From NCBI GenBank assembly GCA_047495785.1, contig JBLDXI010000017.1, positions 2,976,001 to 3,040,000 on the forward strand: a stretch of 64,000 nt of DNA. Direction: 5' to 3'. Made by a program: the position numbers and the translations under genes. Below the pieces are notes generated by a model that saw only the letters and a list, made by a program, of their open reading frames with translations, made no database searches and was not told the origin of the DNA. Below are positions 23,540-35,778 of the stretch, piece by piece. The number at the start of each line of letters is the position of its first letter. Positions within the stretch are counted from its first letter, which is position 1. This stretch comes from Lepidodermella squamata. Taxonomy: Eukaryota; Gastrotricha.

Positions 23540-26307
23540 AGCAATTATCAGCCAGCGAATTTAGTTATGGCCTATATTGTCCAGCTAGCTTTTTGTCCAA
23601 AATATAGGTAATACTAATCAACCGATGATTCAGATCGCACCTGCGAATTATCACGCTCAAAACTTCGTTTCACTTGCTGTTCGGACATTCTTCAATAATA
23701 ATAACATAATAATGAGGGAAAATGATCCTCCCTCGAATTTACGTGGTGAAAGGGAACACGTTTTCGCTCTTCATCACATTGCTTCCATGGCTAATTATTA
23801 TACTGCCCGACGTTCGTTTGGCAAATGTTGCATGCAAGTGCCTTCGAATTTTTAAAACGACAAGTGATGTCGTTGTATCTCAATCTGCTGTACTACCTCA
23901 CTGTAATACTTCAACTCTTCCCGGGTATTAGGAGTATTATTGACTGAGCAAATACCTGAAAAGAAAGGAAAAGAAGCTAAAGAAGGTTACTAATTGTACA
24001 TGATTTTATTGTTTCCTCGTTTGCCCGCAAGCGTGATATGTCAGCAGCGTTACATATGATGACGAGTACGGAAATACGCGGGTGCGACGACGTTTGGATA
24101 CCTGAGATGATGATAGTCATGATGCCGCGCGAGCAGACAACGGATTCAGCATGGTAGCTGAATAATAACTCATTAATTGCGATCATTATTTGCTAGTTAT
24201 CACCAAATATTTACCTGCTTGCTGGCATTACCTGTATGTTATTATGGCTATTAGGTGGCCGTTTCGCTGGCCCACCAAGTTGCCTGGAAACCTTACCTAT
24301 ATACTACAACTACCATGTTGTATTTATTACCTACAGCGCGGCGCGGGCTCAATGCGCGGAACAAGTGTTCAGCTTTGTGTCAATGCTGATCGCACAATGG
24401 TAGTGCTGCCAGCGGACGAGATTAGCCAAAATAAAACATCCACTCGACAAAGCCAGGCTGCTGTAACGTAAGTATATAAACTGGCTCCTGTTTCGCATCG
24501 CATCGCCGATTGGATATAACCGCGGCGGCGGCTTCGAAGGCGACTGCTTGACGACTTGCTGCTCCTTGCGCTGTGTCAATACTTATTGCAGGCTTAATTC
24601 CTATACACTACGATGTATTAAATTAATTACCCGCTCTCGTCGTACTAGTGCTGTAGCCAGCGCGTTTTGGCGCCGCCGCTAGACTGTGATGCAAATAATA
24701 ATAACTAATTATTATTATTAATCCCGCCGTTTTTCTATTTGCATGTTTTATTATTTGTGTAACGAGCGCGTCGTCGATTGTGTGAAAATGAATACTCATC
24801 GGGCAAATACACCTTTAACTCATCATCCAGCAGCGGGCGAATTAATATTACCATCATTCCTTTTGCAATGCTCGGCGGCTTCTGTGTAGCTGCTTTAAAG
24901 TCATCTCGCGCTGACAAAGGCGCGTCCTGTTTGCCGATGCGCTTAAAGGCGCTGCGTGCTTCACGGCGGGTCGCGCGCGTTTTCTTGCGCCCGAGCCCGC
25001 CGCGCCGCTGCGCCAGAGTAACGAACGGCAATTTTTGTATCCTCAACCGAAACACAACACCACCGTTCTTGGGTGAAAGTAAACCCGTACAATGCACGTA
25101 GTCAAGGGTAAAAAACGCGATCCCATTTTTTGCGCGTATATATGCACGCTCATCATCTCGTTATTCGCAACCTGTGCGCTATAAGTATGCGCGAAGTTTA
25201 ACGCGCGCATTTGGCGCGAATCGAATATCCTTTTAGGGCATCAATGAAAATAAACAAAAATAGAACAATAAATTGGTAATGATAACAACAAATTGATAAT
25301 CGCCGGCGGAAATGACGCAGCCCGGGTATAATCGCAGCTTATCGTTTATTATTTATTGACTAGGCGAATCATCGATATATCGAACATCGTATCAGTTTAT
25401 TCGCACAACGATAATATTATGTGAGAGAATTAAATGTCGGTGTTTAATAACATATATCGCGAGTGGAAACCTTGCTCGGAAACCTCCTAATAGCTATATC
25501 ATCGCCGCCTGTGAGCGCGTTTATTGGCAACAGGTTCACGGGCCCAGCGGCGCAACGAATACACTCGGCAGCTGATGATGCTGATGGCTTAATATAACTC
25601 TCTGAAAACTACACTACTCATCCTGATGCAGTCATCATTCGGCAACGCGGGCGTGTAAATTTGTTAGATCGGTTTACGGTAAATATTATTGCACAAATTA
25701 TTTGTTATTAATCTTCGATGTTCATCACGACGCGCGTTGCCGTGCGCAATTTTATACACTTTTTGCCCGATGGGTGGTTGGCCTCTTGCGCGAGCGCAAA
25801 TAGCGAAGCGCAACTCTGCTGCTGAACATGATGCACTGGCGCAAAATTTACCCGCGTGTTATCTTAATCGTCGGCATGTCTCAGGTGAATTGCGCGTGCG
25901 TTGCTATTGCGATTGATATTTATACGCCCCGGATGATGAGTCGGCTTCCCCAAGGGAACTTAACGCCAAAATCGCGCAAGCGTAACAACCATTGCTATTA
26001 TTGTTATCACTTTCGGCGATCGCCATGTGTTCACCTTGTTAACACCTTGTAGTAATTATTACCCTAATTCCGAATTGTATCTCACACTTGCGTGTGTAGA
26101 GCAACAAATCAACCGTATCGTTAGCGCGCAGTAATTCAAAGAAGATACCAAAGAGTCAAAAGTTCAATTTTATTAATAACGATATTGATACTTGAATTAT
26201 ATAAAAACAATAATTAATATAAGCATTATTCCAGTTTAAACAAGAGAAACAATTATTGGTGTTATAAATACAATATTCCAGTTAAATTTTGATTTAAATC
26301 GAAAGCA
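23540..26307. other. long gene-free region downstream of the DMRT gene
   Basis: 23540-23880 is the duplicated upstream flank of copy C. The remaining 2.4 kb alternates AT-rich and CpG-rich (GCGC) stretches. Overlapping frames on both strands at 24735-25101 and others near 25689-26052 have no recognisable domain. Given the neighbouring DMRT gene, regulatory content is plausible but not demonstrated. Confidence 0.45.
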
Positions 26308-28185
26308 TCACGCTCCGCTACCGTTATGGCCCTGCTGATGGGCCAATAGAGCGTGACTAAAGCGGTCGAGAAGAGATTGCTGGTAAATTGCCCCGGCCCA
26401 TGGGTGCAACATGGCCGGGTTAGGCGATGCTTGGTGCTGGAGAACTGGTGTCGAGCCTGGATGTTGGCCTGAAGTCAGCAAATTTTGATAAGCCGCCGCG
26501 AGAATATTGCTCAGTTGAGCAGGTCCAGCGGCCTGCATAGCCGCAAGTTGCTGCTGTTGCTGCAGCTTGGCAGCGACCAGCGACGAAAGCTCGGCTGAAT
26601 TCGCTGCTGCGACATTAGCTTGAAGCCGTTGTTGCTGCTGTTGCATGAATGCTGCTTCATTGCTACCGGCCGGTGACATCTGCTGGTTGGCCTGAAGACG
26701 GGCTAATAGATTACTTGCCGCGTCCTTCAGTAGGGCTGAGGCCATGTTGTTAGATGAGGACTGGTTGGCGTGATCGCCATGATGCTGCTCATCAATGTTG
26801 TTCGAAACAGTGAGGGCGAGAGGTTCACGATTTCCAACGCCATTGCTGTTTTCGCCAACATTTATCATTGGCTATACGAAGAAATCATAGTCAGTAAAGT
26901 ATTCCATGAGAGATTCAACTGAAATATTTACCGAAATTTGAGAGCCGTTGTTATTTGGCCGATTGTTTTGATTTCGGAATGTGAGCTTGTGTTTGGTACC
27001 GGGCTTGCTGTTCATCGTGGCCGCGTTGATCGAAGCCCCAATCGGTGTTTTGTTGGCCGCCGCCGCTGCCATGATTCCTAACAGGCCACCATCGCTTTGA
27101 TCGGACATTGCCGACATGGTTGCCGCGTGATCGCGAAGTAGTAACAAGTGCTCAATTGTTCGAACAACATCGTGGTTACAACCGTTCAGCGCTATTTCTA
27201 GAACTTGACGCTTCTGCGCCGGGAACAGCTTCTCCAATATTTCAAGATTGGTCAAACGCTTCGACTCCCTGTGAAGTTCGAAACCAATTAGGAAAATTAG
27301 TTGGAAATAAAGTGGTTAAAATTACTTCATGATTTCGTTGCCTTGTTCCATTGAAGACGATTTGTTAATCCTTTGCTTTTTCGCAGAGTGGCTGTGGGAT
27401 GATTTTCGGTCGACCTGATCCTCACCCTTCGACCCGCCGCTTTCGTTCAACCCCTCGCCGCTGTCTTCAGCATCTTCGGAAACGCCTCCTTAAAAACAGA
27501 AAGTTATATACGAAATATTCGGAAATTCAGGCTGCTTACTTGACGGGCGTGGTTCATCCTCGTCGTCGGTGGCTAAGTCGTGATTGGAATCGCCGCCATC
27601 GATGCTTTCGTTGGCGCCTTCATCGTCATCGTCAACATCGCTCAAGTCGCCCTCGTGCTTGCTCTTTTTGCCGCTGTGCTTACTCATCGATGACGCGCCT
27701 CGTTTTCCACTGCTGCCGCTCGTATTCGCCGGCTGATCGCTGCCGTCGGTGATCGTCGGCGCCGTAACGGTACCAGGGCCCCATAGCGGTCCAGCGGTGA
27801 TGACCGGCAGCTGCGGGTTCGTCGACAGGCACGCCCGAATCGATACAGCAATCGCATCTTCAGTAGCTTGTTGCCGTTTTAGCGCCACCTGAGCAGCCAT
27901 CACCCGTTGCCGTTCAGCAATCAGGTTGCACTTGGCGCAAACGCAGTCCTTGAACTTGCAGTGGCGCTTGTGACCCTTCAACCAGCTAACCATGCCGTGG
28001 TTGCGGCAACGGGCGCACTTCGGCTTTCGGGCGCCCTTCTCCGTCAACGGGTACAAAATCGTCGAAGTCGTGCCGGCCGATGTCGCGCCCAGCCCGGCCG
28101 AACCAGGCGGCAGGCCCATCGCAGTCATATCATCGTCGCCGTCGTAGGACGAAGCGCAATCGCTGTCGTTGCTGCTTAGATTCAT
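26308..28185 (-). CDS. DMRT transcription factor with DM and DMA domains
   Basis: Four exons. The DM zinc-binding DNA-binding domain is near residues 55-105 ([20 protein letters not shown], then [20 protein letters not shown] and [13 protein letters not shown]), with all six Cys and two His of the intertwined zinc sites. An acidic linker ([10 protein letters not shown]) follows. The DMA domain is [20 protein letters not shown] with [16 protein letters not shown]; it is CUE-like and found only in the DMRT3/4/5 (dmrt93B/dmrt99B) subgroup. The C terminus is Gln/Ala-rich ([15 protein letters not shown]) and ends QGHNGSGA. The last intron (about 26880-26937) is in phase. The protein is nuclear; DMA-type DMRTs act in neural and sexual development in other animals. 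Exact orthology within the subgroup is not claimed. Confidence 0.92.
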
Positions 28186-29730
28186 AATTAAACAGGTCGT
28201 TAAAAATGGCTATTAATTTGAAACGATAACAATATAAGCAATAATCGAGACGCTGATACTTTTACGAATAATAGGTAGCTATAACGAGATGAGCATCCGA
28301 CTCGCTCGCCTATTGGCTGTCTGGTTAATGCGATTACGTACTAAGATAAACAGGATGAGCCGTGCATCGCGCTCTGATTGGCCAGAGCTAAGCGCGCACA
28401 TTAAAATAACATAACATGTGCGTAGAAATAAAGACGCATTAATGTGTTAACGTATTTGGAGGGAAAGTTCGACATATGTGTTGCTACTTGTTTCGATTTA
28501 TGGCGTGTCGAAGAGCAGATATCCAGGGCTTTGCTCTTGATATTGTAATTATTTGAGGATGAATTAACCAGCTCAGGCAGACCCGCTGAGCCGGGCGGGT
28601 GTTCGACAAAACCGGGCAGCTCATTATTTTTCGACATGACGGCGGGTGGCGCGCGCTTGCGCTTTACGCCGCGCCACTTTTGCCGACGATGACTTTATTC
28701 ACTTTATTCATTTTCGAGTGGCAACGTAGCAGCTGCGGGCCGCGAGAACAGGTTATTTGTAACCGGTTGTTTGTTGACATGCTCGGCAAGTGTTTACCGA
28801 TGCATTTGCCGATTTCCCCCGAACGAGCGCAGAGTCGTGTCGCGACAAGCCCTCAACGCACCTATTACCGGGTTCGATTAAATACGATTTGGCCGTAATG
28901 TCATTTGATTATTATTCGTCGAGTGGCTAATCGCCGCCGTGCCACTGAAGGCACAACTGTTGACAGAGAGAGAGCTGGCACATCGGCAATAAGTCGCGGC
29001 TGGCGCCGATTTGTCGCGCAATCGAGCACCGCCGCCCGCCACATCTTCAAACGGAACCGCAGCTAAATTATACTGTTGTAATATCGTTAAATAATTGCTA
29101 TTACATTTCAAGTGGCCACACTGCTACAACGCTGGTACCCCGATTTGTTCCGGCGTCCGGTAGCTCAGGTAAAATAACATTGATGGGAAATACGAAACGC
29201 GATGAGAGGCGGCGGCGGCTTCTCATCATCCAAATATGAGGGGCCAGGTTTCAATTCAGTTAGTCACTTCCCAGGTACTTAATGCTCAATAGTTTCGATT
29301 AGTCCAAAAATGATAAATGGATTACCATCATTATCATCGAAACATTACCTGACGATGATAATATTTACTCAATTGAATTAACATAACCAAAATGATAATA
29401 ACGTCATCCAATTTTATTCTCTCGAAATATGTTCTTCAATTTTATAATTTCCATTGCCACAAAGCGGGTAACGATCAATTGTAAATATTGACAAAATTAC
29501 AGGAAACGCTTAATTTTACTGCATCGAATTGCAATTGAAAAACATGAGTTGATCCGCCTTAACCATGTATGCATTTTAGTTTGGACGATTTGAAAAGCTT
29601 AAAATTGAAAAAAATTCGATTTTTTTTCATTACTCCAGCATGAGCCCAGTAATCAAATCTATTTTATTACTCATGATTTGACCTGAAAATAAAAGACAAT
29701 TCTACTGATTAATAATTAATAATATTTCCG
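28186..29730. other. gene-free region upstream of the DMRT gene
   Basis: About 1.5 kb without a credible gene. It holds CpG-rich blocks (28600-29050) and AT-rich blocks with many TAAT/ATTA cores. It probably includes the DMRT promoter, but no specific site can be assigned. Confidence 0.45.
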
Positions 29731-29751
29731 AACACTGTTGCAACAACTTGT

Positions 29752-29767
29752 GGCCCTGAAAAGGGCC
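29752..29767 (-). terminator. histone 3' stem-loop of H4
   Basis: On the minus strand this reads GGCCCTTTTCAGGGCC: a six-base-pair stem with the TTTC-type loop of replication-dependent histone mRNAs. It is the SLBP site that replaces a poly(A) tail. It lies 57 bp past the H4 stop. Confidence 0.93.
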
Positions 29768-29824
29768 GGTTAGTTGGCTGATTGCTCGTACCGATGTTAG
29801 GGTACCTGAACTATGCTCCGGGTT

Positions 29825-30796
<972 letters not shown>

Positions 30797-30863
30797 GCAG
30801 TCATCAGTCGTCTTGCGCTATGAATAAAATCGCCTAAAACGTCATCATTTAGGCGTACCGACC

Positions 30864-30879
30864 GGCCCTTTTCAGGGCC
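30864..30879 (+). terminator. histone 3' stem-loop of H3
   Basis: GGCCCTTTTCAGGGCC lies 67 bp past the H3 stop. It and its flanks (30861-30900) are identical over 40 nt to the H4 3' element (29731-29770, inverted), including the post-loop ACAAGTTGTTGCAACAGTGT. No typical purine-rich downstream element is present in that stretch. Confidence 0.93.
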
Positions 30880-30941
30880 ACAAGTTGTTGCAACAGTGTT
30901 TAATATCAAATGAAATAATAAAATCCATTTTTATTCGAAAT

Positions 30942-33106
30942 TTATCTGCATTGAAAAATCCATCGGGATGTTGACAGGCCTCCCGTCCATCGCCCATCCA
31001 TGTCTGGCACAATCCGCCTCGACCGTGCTGTCGTAGATTTTGGCGTTGGATTTAGCGCGTCGTCATAATCCCGACTAGCCTGCGCCGGGTCTACGCCAGG
31101 CGGCAGCCACGACCAGAAAGTTCCATTCGCATGGAAGAAATAATTCTTCCCACCACTAGTCAACGCTGCTGTTAACTGCGGCGGTTTAACGGGTAGTTTC
31201 CGCAACACCGGATGTTCGTCCAGTTGACGAGCTGTACTATTGACTCGCTGGCCAGGCGACCATGTCCAGTACTGAGTAGCCGTCACAAAATATATGAGAT
31301 TGTCGCTAGCTAGCTGGAAAACTAGCGGATTCGTGACATCGATGCCCCGGAAAACGTCGACGGACCTTTTCGGATTGCCGCGCATCGGAAGAATTACCAA
31401 TTCGTCCACTGCATACGACACGCCATTGCTCTCATCCAGATCATCATCGTCCACAAAATCGGCGCCGATATAAACATAATATACCCACACAAGATTTCTC
31501 TAAACAGCGAATAAATTGTTGAAATTCATCTCAGAATTATTGTTTTACCTGGAAAATATACAATTGAACTTTGTTCGGATCACTCTCTATCGGTACGGTG
31601 AGCAGCGATGACACGCTTGAGTTGGCGAACAGCTGAAACCCGGGGAAGGTTGAAGCAAGCGATCGTGGCTTGAAACTGCCATCCATATTCAACCGATAGA
31701 GGAAATTTTCGACCACGAAAAACGCAGTATTTGTTGTGTCGAAAAAGCTCGTGATCGCTTGGATGGGGCGCTTTGAAATGAACCCGCAACTACGTCGGTC
31801 TGTGTCAGGTAGCGCGGTAGTTGTTGTTGTCGTCGTCGGCAGTGTTGTAGCCGCCCGAACCCGGCGCGTAGTTGTCGCAGATGCGTCAGGTAAGATTATG
31901 ACGCGCTTCGCCTCGGCAGCCAAAATTTCTTCGTACAGCGCCTTGATACCGCGCTTGTCATCCTCCCCAAGAATGGCCGGCCGTGAAAGCGAAAATGCCG
32001 GAAAATATGGGTACATCACGGCCCTATAAACACATAATTCAATATAATTGATTAAAAAAAGAACCTGCCCAACTTACTCATTGCTAGCAGAATGTTCCAG
32101 ACCAAGACTGTGTCCAAATTCGTGAAGAGCGACATGAATAAAAGACGCTGCCCCTCGATCAGGCCGATCACGCCAATTTTCCTCAGCATCAAAATGAATT
32201 TCCCCTCGAAGATTCGAGTTTGGGAAAAATGTATGGCCTAGAACTCCACCGGGGCCATCAAAAGGCTGCAAATATTCATATACTATAATTTTCTAAATTA
32301 ACTGCAGTATTTTACAAACCTGACCATCACCATGATCTCGCTTCTTCCACCGAATGTTCAACATCGCATCTTCATCGTCGCGCGCTGGGATGATGCGAAT
32401 TCCCGATGCATTCGCCCATTGGTCGAATAGGCTTTTGACAAGTTCAGGCAATCTGGCGCGCAATGTTTCAGGCACGAATTCTTGATCAATACGGTAGGTT
32501 ATAGTTGTTGAAGGCCAGCCCATCGTTAGCACGTAATTCGCCGAAGCCAACTGTCTATTATTTGCTTGTTTTGAAGTGTTGTTGGACGAAAGCGAGGTCA
32601 AAACATCAGCAATGACAGCGTCAGAGTTTCCACATCGTGACTTGCGAAGAAATTCCAGCGTACCTGCATCTAATTCACCCGTAGGCGGAAGGTTTGCCAT
32701 TTGCTGGAAAGTAGCGACAGCGTTTCTTATATCGTTTGCGTCCGGTATCCTCTCGAACACGTTCAGTTTACTAGGAATCGCTATGTAACCAGTCTCTGAC
32801 AGTCGTTCCTTCATATTACAAAGATAAGAATTGATGATTATGAATGGTGAAATTTTGACTTACAACAGGATCCACATCTTTAGGAGGAACGGAGGTTGCC
32901 TCATCGCCAGACTGGTAATCCCCACTTTGGACCAATGACCTCGAGCCAGGTCTTGTGGTTGTTCGCCATAGATTTGTTGTTGAACCGCTTACGAAAATAT
33001 TAGCAGACGAAAATAAGAGCAACAATGCTGTTATTTTGTAAAAGACTCCCATCTTTTTCAATAAGAGCTTTTCCATACGTATCTGCTCAAAAAACAAAGT
33101 TTTCAT
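30942..33106 (-). CDS. secreted matrix metalloproteinase (copy A)
   Basis: The leader has a hydrophobic core ([20 protein letters not shown]; an earlier in-frame Met at 33106 is also possible). The propeptide ends in a cysteine switch SRCGNSD. The catalytic domain begins near [17 protein letters not shown]; the zinc motif [11 protein letters not shown] (HExxHxxGxxH) lies at about 32099-32131, with Met-turn AVMYPYF. A Thr-rich hinge follows, then hemopexin-like repeats opening with RRSCGF and closing SRWIFQCR, whose cysteines would form the propeller disulfide. MMPs cleave extracellular matrix after removal of the pro-domain. Introns are about 50 nt. There is no furin RRKR site and no GPI or TM tail. 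First (most 3') of three tandem MMPs. Confidence 0.9.
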
Positions 33107-33391
33107 TCAGAGTTTCGTGTCAAGGTGGCAGGTACGTTCGTGGTATTAGCCCGCTAATCATCCTCACACGTCATTTCATAACAGGAATAATCATCATACA
33201 ACAAAATTAGCAACTTTGTCCATTTATTAGCGTAAAAATGGCCTCCCAATCTATTTCAAACTCAGATCAGTGAAAAATACTGCGCTCAGGATTCACAACA
33301 AAGCAGCCTTAGCAATACATCAAAAGTCTTTATTAAGAAATTACTCTTTAATGGTGCCTGATCACATATTTTATCATAAATTCATATGAAG

Positions 33392-35419
33392 CTATGGAGA
33401 TTTTTCATCCTCACATCCGTACCACCAATCGGCGATTGACACTGGGCCAGACCAATTGCCCGCCGCTGAATTATCGCCGGCACTTGTCGTCAGTGGCGCT
33501 CGAGAGGTAGTCGCCGACATGCCAGCCAAGCTATTCACGCCATTTCTCGATGGTCTAACGCTAGCACTTGGCGTCCAAACCCAATAGTTGCCATCATTAA
33601 CGAAGAAATAAGTTCGTCCCTCATATTGCATTGCCGCGAGAAGGTTAGGAATCCGAACTGGTAGAGATCTAAACACAGGATGCTCGCTCAACAACTTCAG
33701 CGTGCTATTGCCAAGTTGAAAGGCATTGTGGGACCAAAATTTGTTGGCGTCATTGCGCGGGAAAAAGTACGTATTTTCATCCCCGGGAAGTTGAAAGACG
33801 ACCGGGCCGCCAGCGTTGACGCACTGATCTTGCGAACATACCCCGCGAAAGCCATCACTAATCTTCTTCGGGTAGCTTGGCAAAAGCGCAAATTCGAAAT
33901 CATCCAGCGTGGAATTCGATTTTCGAGCCTCGTAACGCCAGTAAATATCATTTTGAAAGACGAACACCTGCGGGCCGATCAATTTCGATTGCGTAGCCAT
34001 TGTGAACATGGAGATAGTTGTCCCAGTTGGGCCATTTGGGAAAACCTCTGAAATTTGCTTCGGGTAACCATCAGATACACCGCCATTATCGTTGAGCTTA
34101 TAAATTCGCCCATCGATCAAGGCAAAGGTTGAGTGGGGATTGAAAAGGTTCGTAGCCGCTCGGATTACTTTGCGTCTCTCAAAGGGGCACAATGCCCAGC
34201 TGGTAGGTGTAGTCAATCTCGTTGTAGTATTCAAAGAGTTGACTGGCGACGTCGTAGTAGGAGTAGGTGTTGTAGTCGTAGATCCAGGTCGCGTTCGAGT
34301 TGTTCGGATGACATCTGCTTCAGTGGTTTTTGTCGTAGTATTAGTCGTAGTATTAGCCCTGGTTATAAAGTTCGGCCGACCATAAAGTTCCTGAACGCCT
34401 TGGATGTCATCCTGGGTTAAAACGGCTTCTCTTGTCGCAGTCATTGTCGTGAAAAATGGGTACATCACAGCTCCTAAAATTCATTTATCAAAGCGCTATG
34501 GGACCTTATAGGAAGTATACCAGCGTCTGTTGAGTGATCAAGGCCAATTCCGTGCCCGAATTCATGCAGCGCGACATGAGGTAAGGATATCTCTAAAAAC
34601 GTTGAACGTTAAAAATTCGATTTATAGTGAAATCGGCATCTCACTTCCGTACTCTCCAGCCAATCCCCAAGTGTTATCGTCATTGAAATGGGTGTCCCCT
34701 GGCAAGCCATATCCATCAGCTATCCTTTCAGGCGGGAAAAATGTATGCGCCAAAACTCCGCCTAGGCCGCTGAATGGCTATATCAAACAATGAATTCAGT
34801 GGAACTATGTATTGAAGTTACTAACTTGGTCATCACCGTGATAACCCGACGCCCATTTCAGTTCGATCAAAGGTCGAGATTCAACCGGGGTGAAGACGAG
34901 CTTCGACGCCGCTGCCCACTGGCCGAAAAGTTCGCGGAATATTGCGTCAGCTTTATCTTTCGGAATATCCGATGAGTATCGTGTGACCTTGTACGTCAAA
35001 TTATTGACCGGCCAACGGGTTGGAAACAGCACGTAATTCGCTGAGTTTCGTGCCGAACTGGAAGCGGTAGAATTTCGAATATTAATATCGGATGACGCGC
35101 ATCGTGATCGTTTCATCGCTTGAACAGTTTCAGAATCTAATGTTCCAGACGATGGCAGTTTGACCAGGCTTTGAAATCTGGCAAATGCTGACTTGATTGC
35201 TACATCGCTATCTGAAATCGGTTGTCGTCTGCTGTCGAGCCACTTACGCGATAAATAGCCGTACTGGACTAGATAGTTCTGAAAAAATGGAATTTTTTAG
35301 GACGGAAATTTCGAGGAGCTTCATATATTAACCAATGCGAAATCGAGATCTTCATTTGGCTCAGCCGTGCCAAAACTTGAGATGGCAAGCAGTACAGAGA
35401 TGAGCAGTAGATAATCCAT
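33392..35419 (-). CDS. secreted matrix metalloproteinase (copy B)
   Basis: The signal peptide MDYLLLISVLLAISSFGTAE starts at 35419. The propeptide cysteine switch is degenerate: KRSRCASSD instead of PRCGxPD (Gly and Pro lost, Cys kept). The catalytic zinc site is [18 protein letters not shown] (exon at about 34515-34580) with Met-turn AVMYPFF. The hinge is rich in Thr (TTTNTTTKTTE). The hemopexin region contains WALCPFERRKV at the start and ADWWYGCEDEKSP at the end, with repeats FQNDIYWRYEARK and FVNDGNYWVWTP. About 600 residues in total. The weakened switch may make the zymogen leakier (inference). Confidence 0.9.
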
Positions 35420-35778
35420 TGAACCTGGCAAAATAATAATTATCCTGTTTTACAGAACTTGAGAAACGATTTTTTTTTGCCAACTCTACGAGCTCGTTTT
35501 GTTATAACGTGTTGCGTAGGCTTGCGAGTTGGCTGGCAGGTGTACTTCATTGTCATAAGCCGATGAATAATTCAACATGGTTCTTATTTAAATCGAAAAC
35601 GTTCACATTTTATTCAAAAAATAATTTGCTTAAAAATTTTCGGAGAAACTCAATACGCATATAAGTATGCGAAACAACAAATAGAGGATAATTTCAAGGT
35701 ACATCTCAAACGATAAAAATAGAGGAATATTTCAGGCAAATTAACATCACAAAAAGTTCTATGACATCGACGTTGGAG

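Noticed and set aside
24735-25101. Overlapping frames of about 107-120 codons on both strands
   Set aside because: GC-rich low-complexity sequence open in several frames; no domain, no splice partners.
29140-29180. Sequence GGTAGCTCAGG reminiscent of a tRNA D-arm
   Set aside because: No cloverleaf partner arms or T-loop (GGTTCGAATCC-type) at the right distance.
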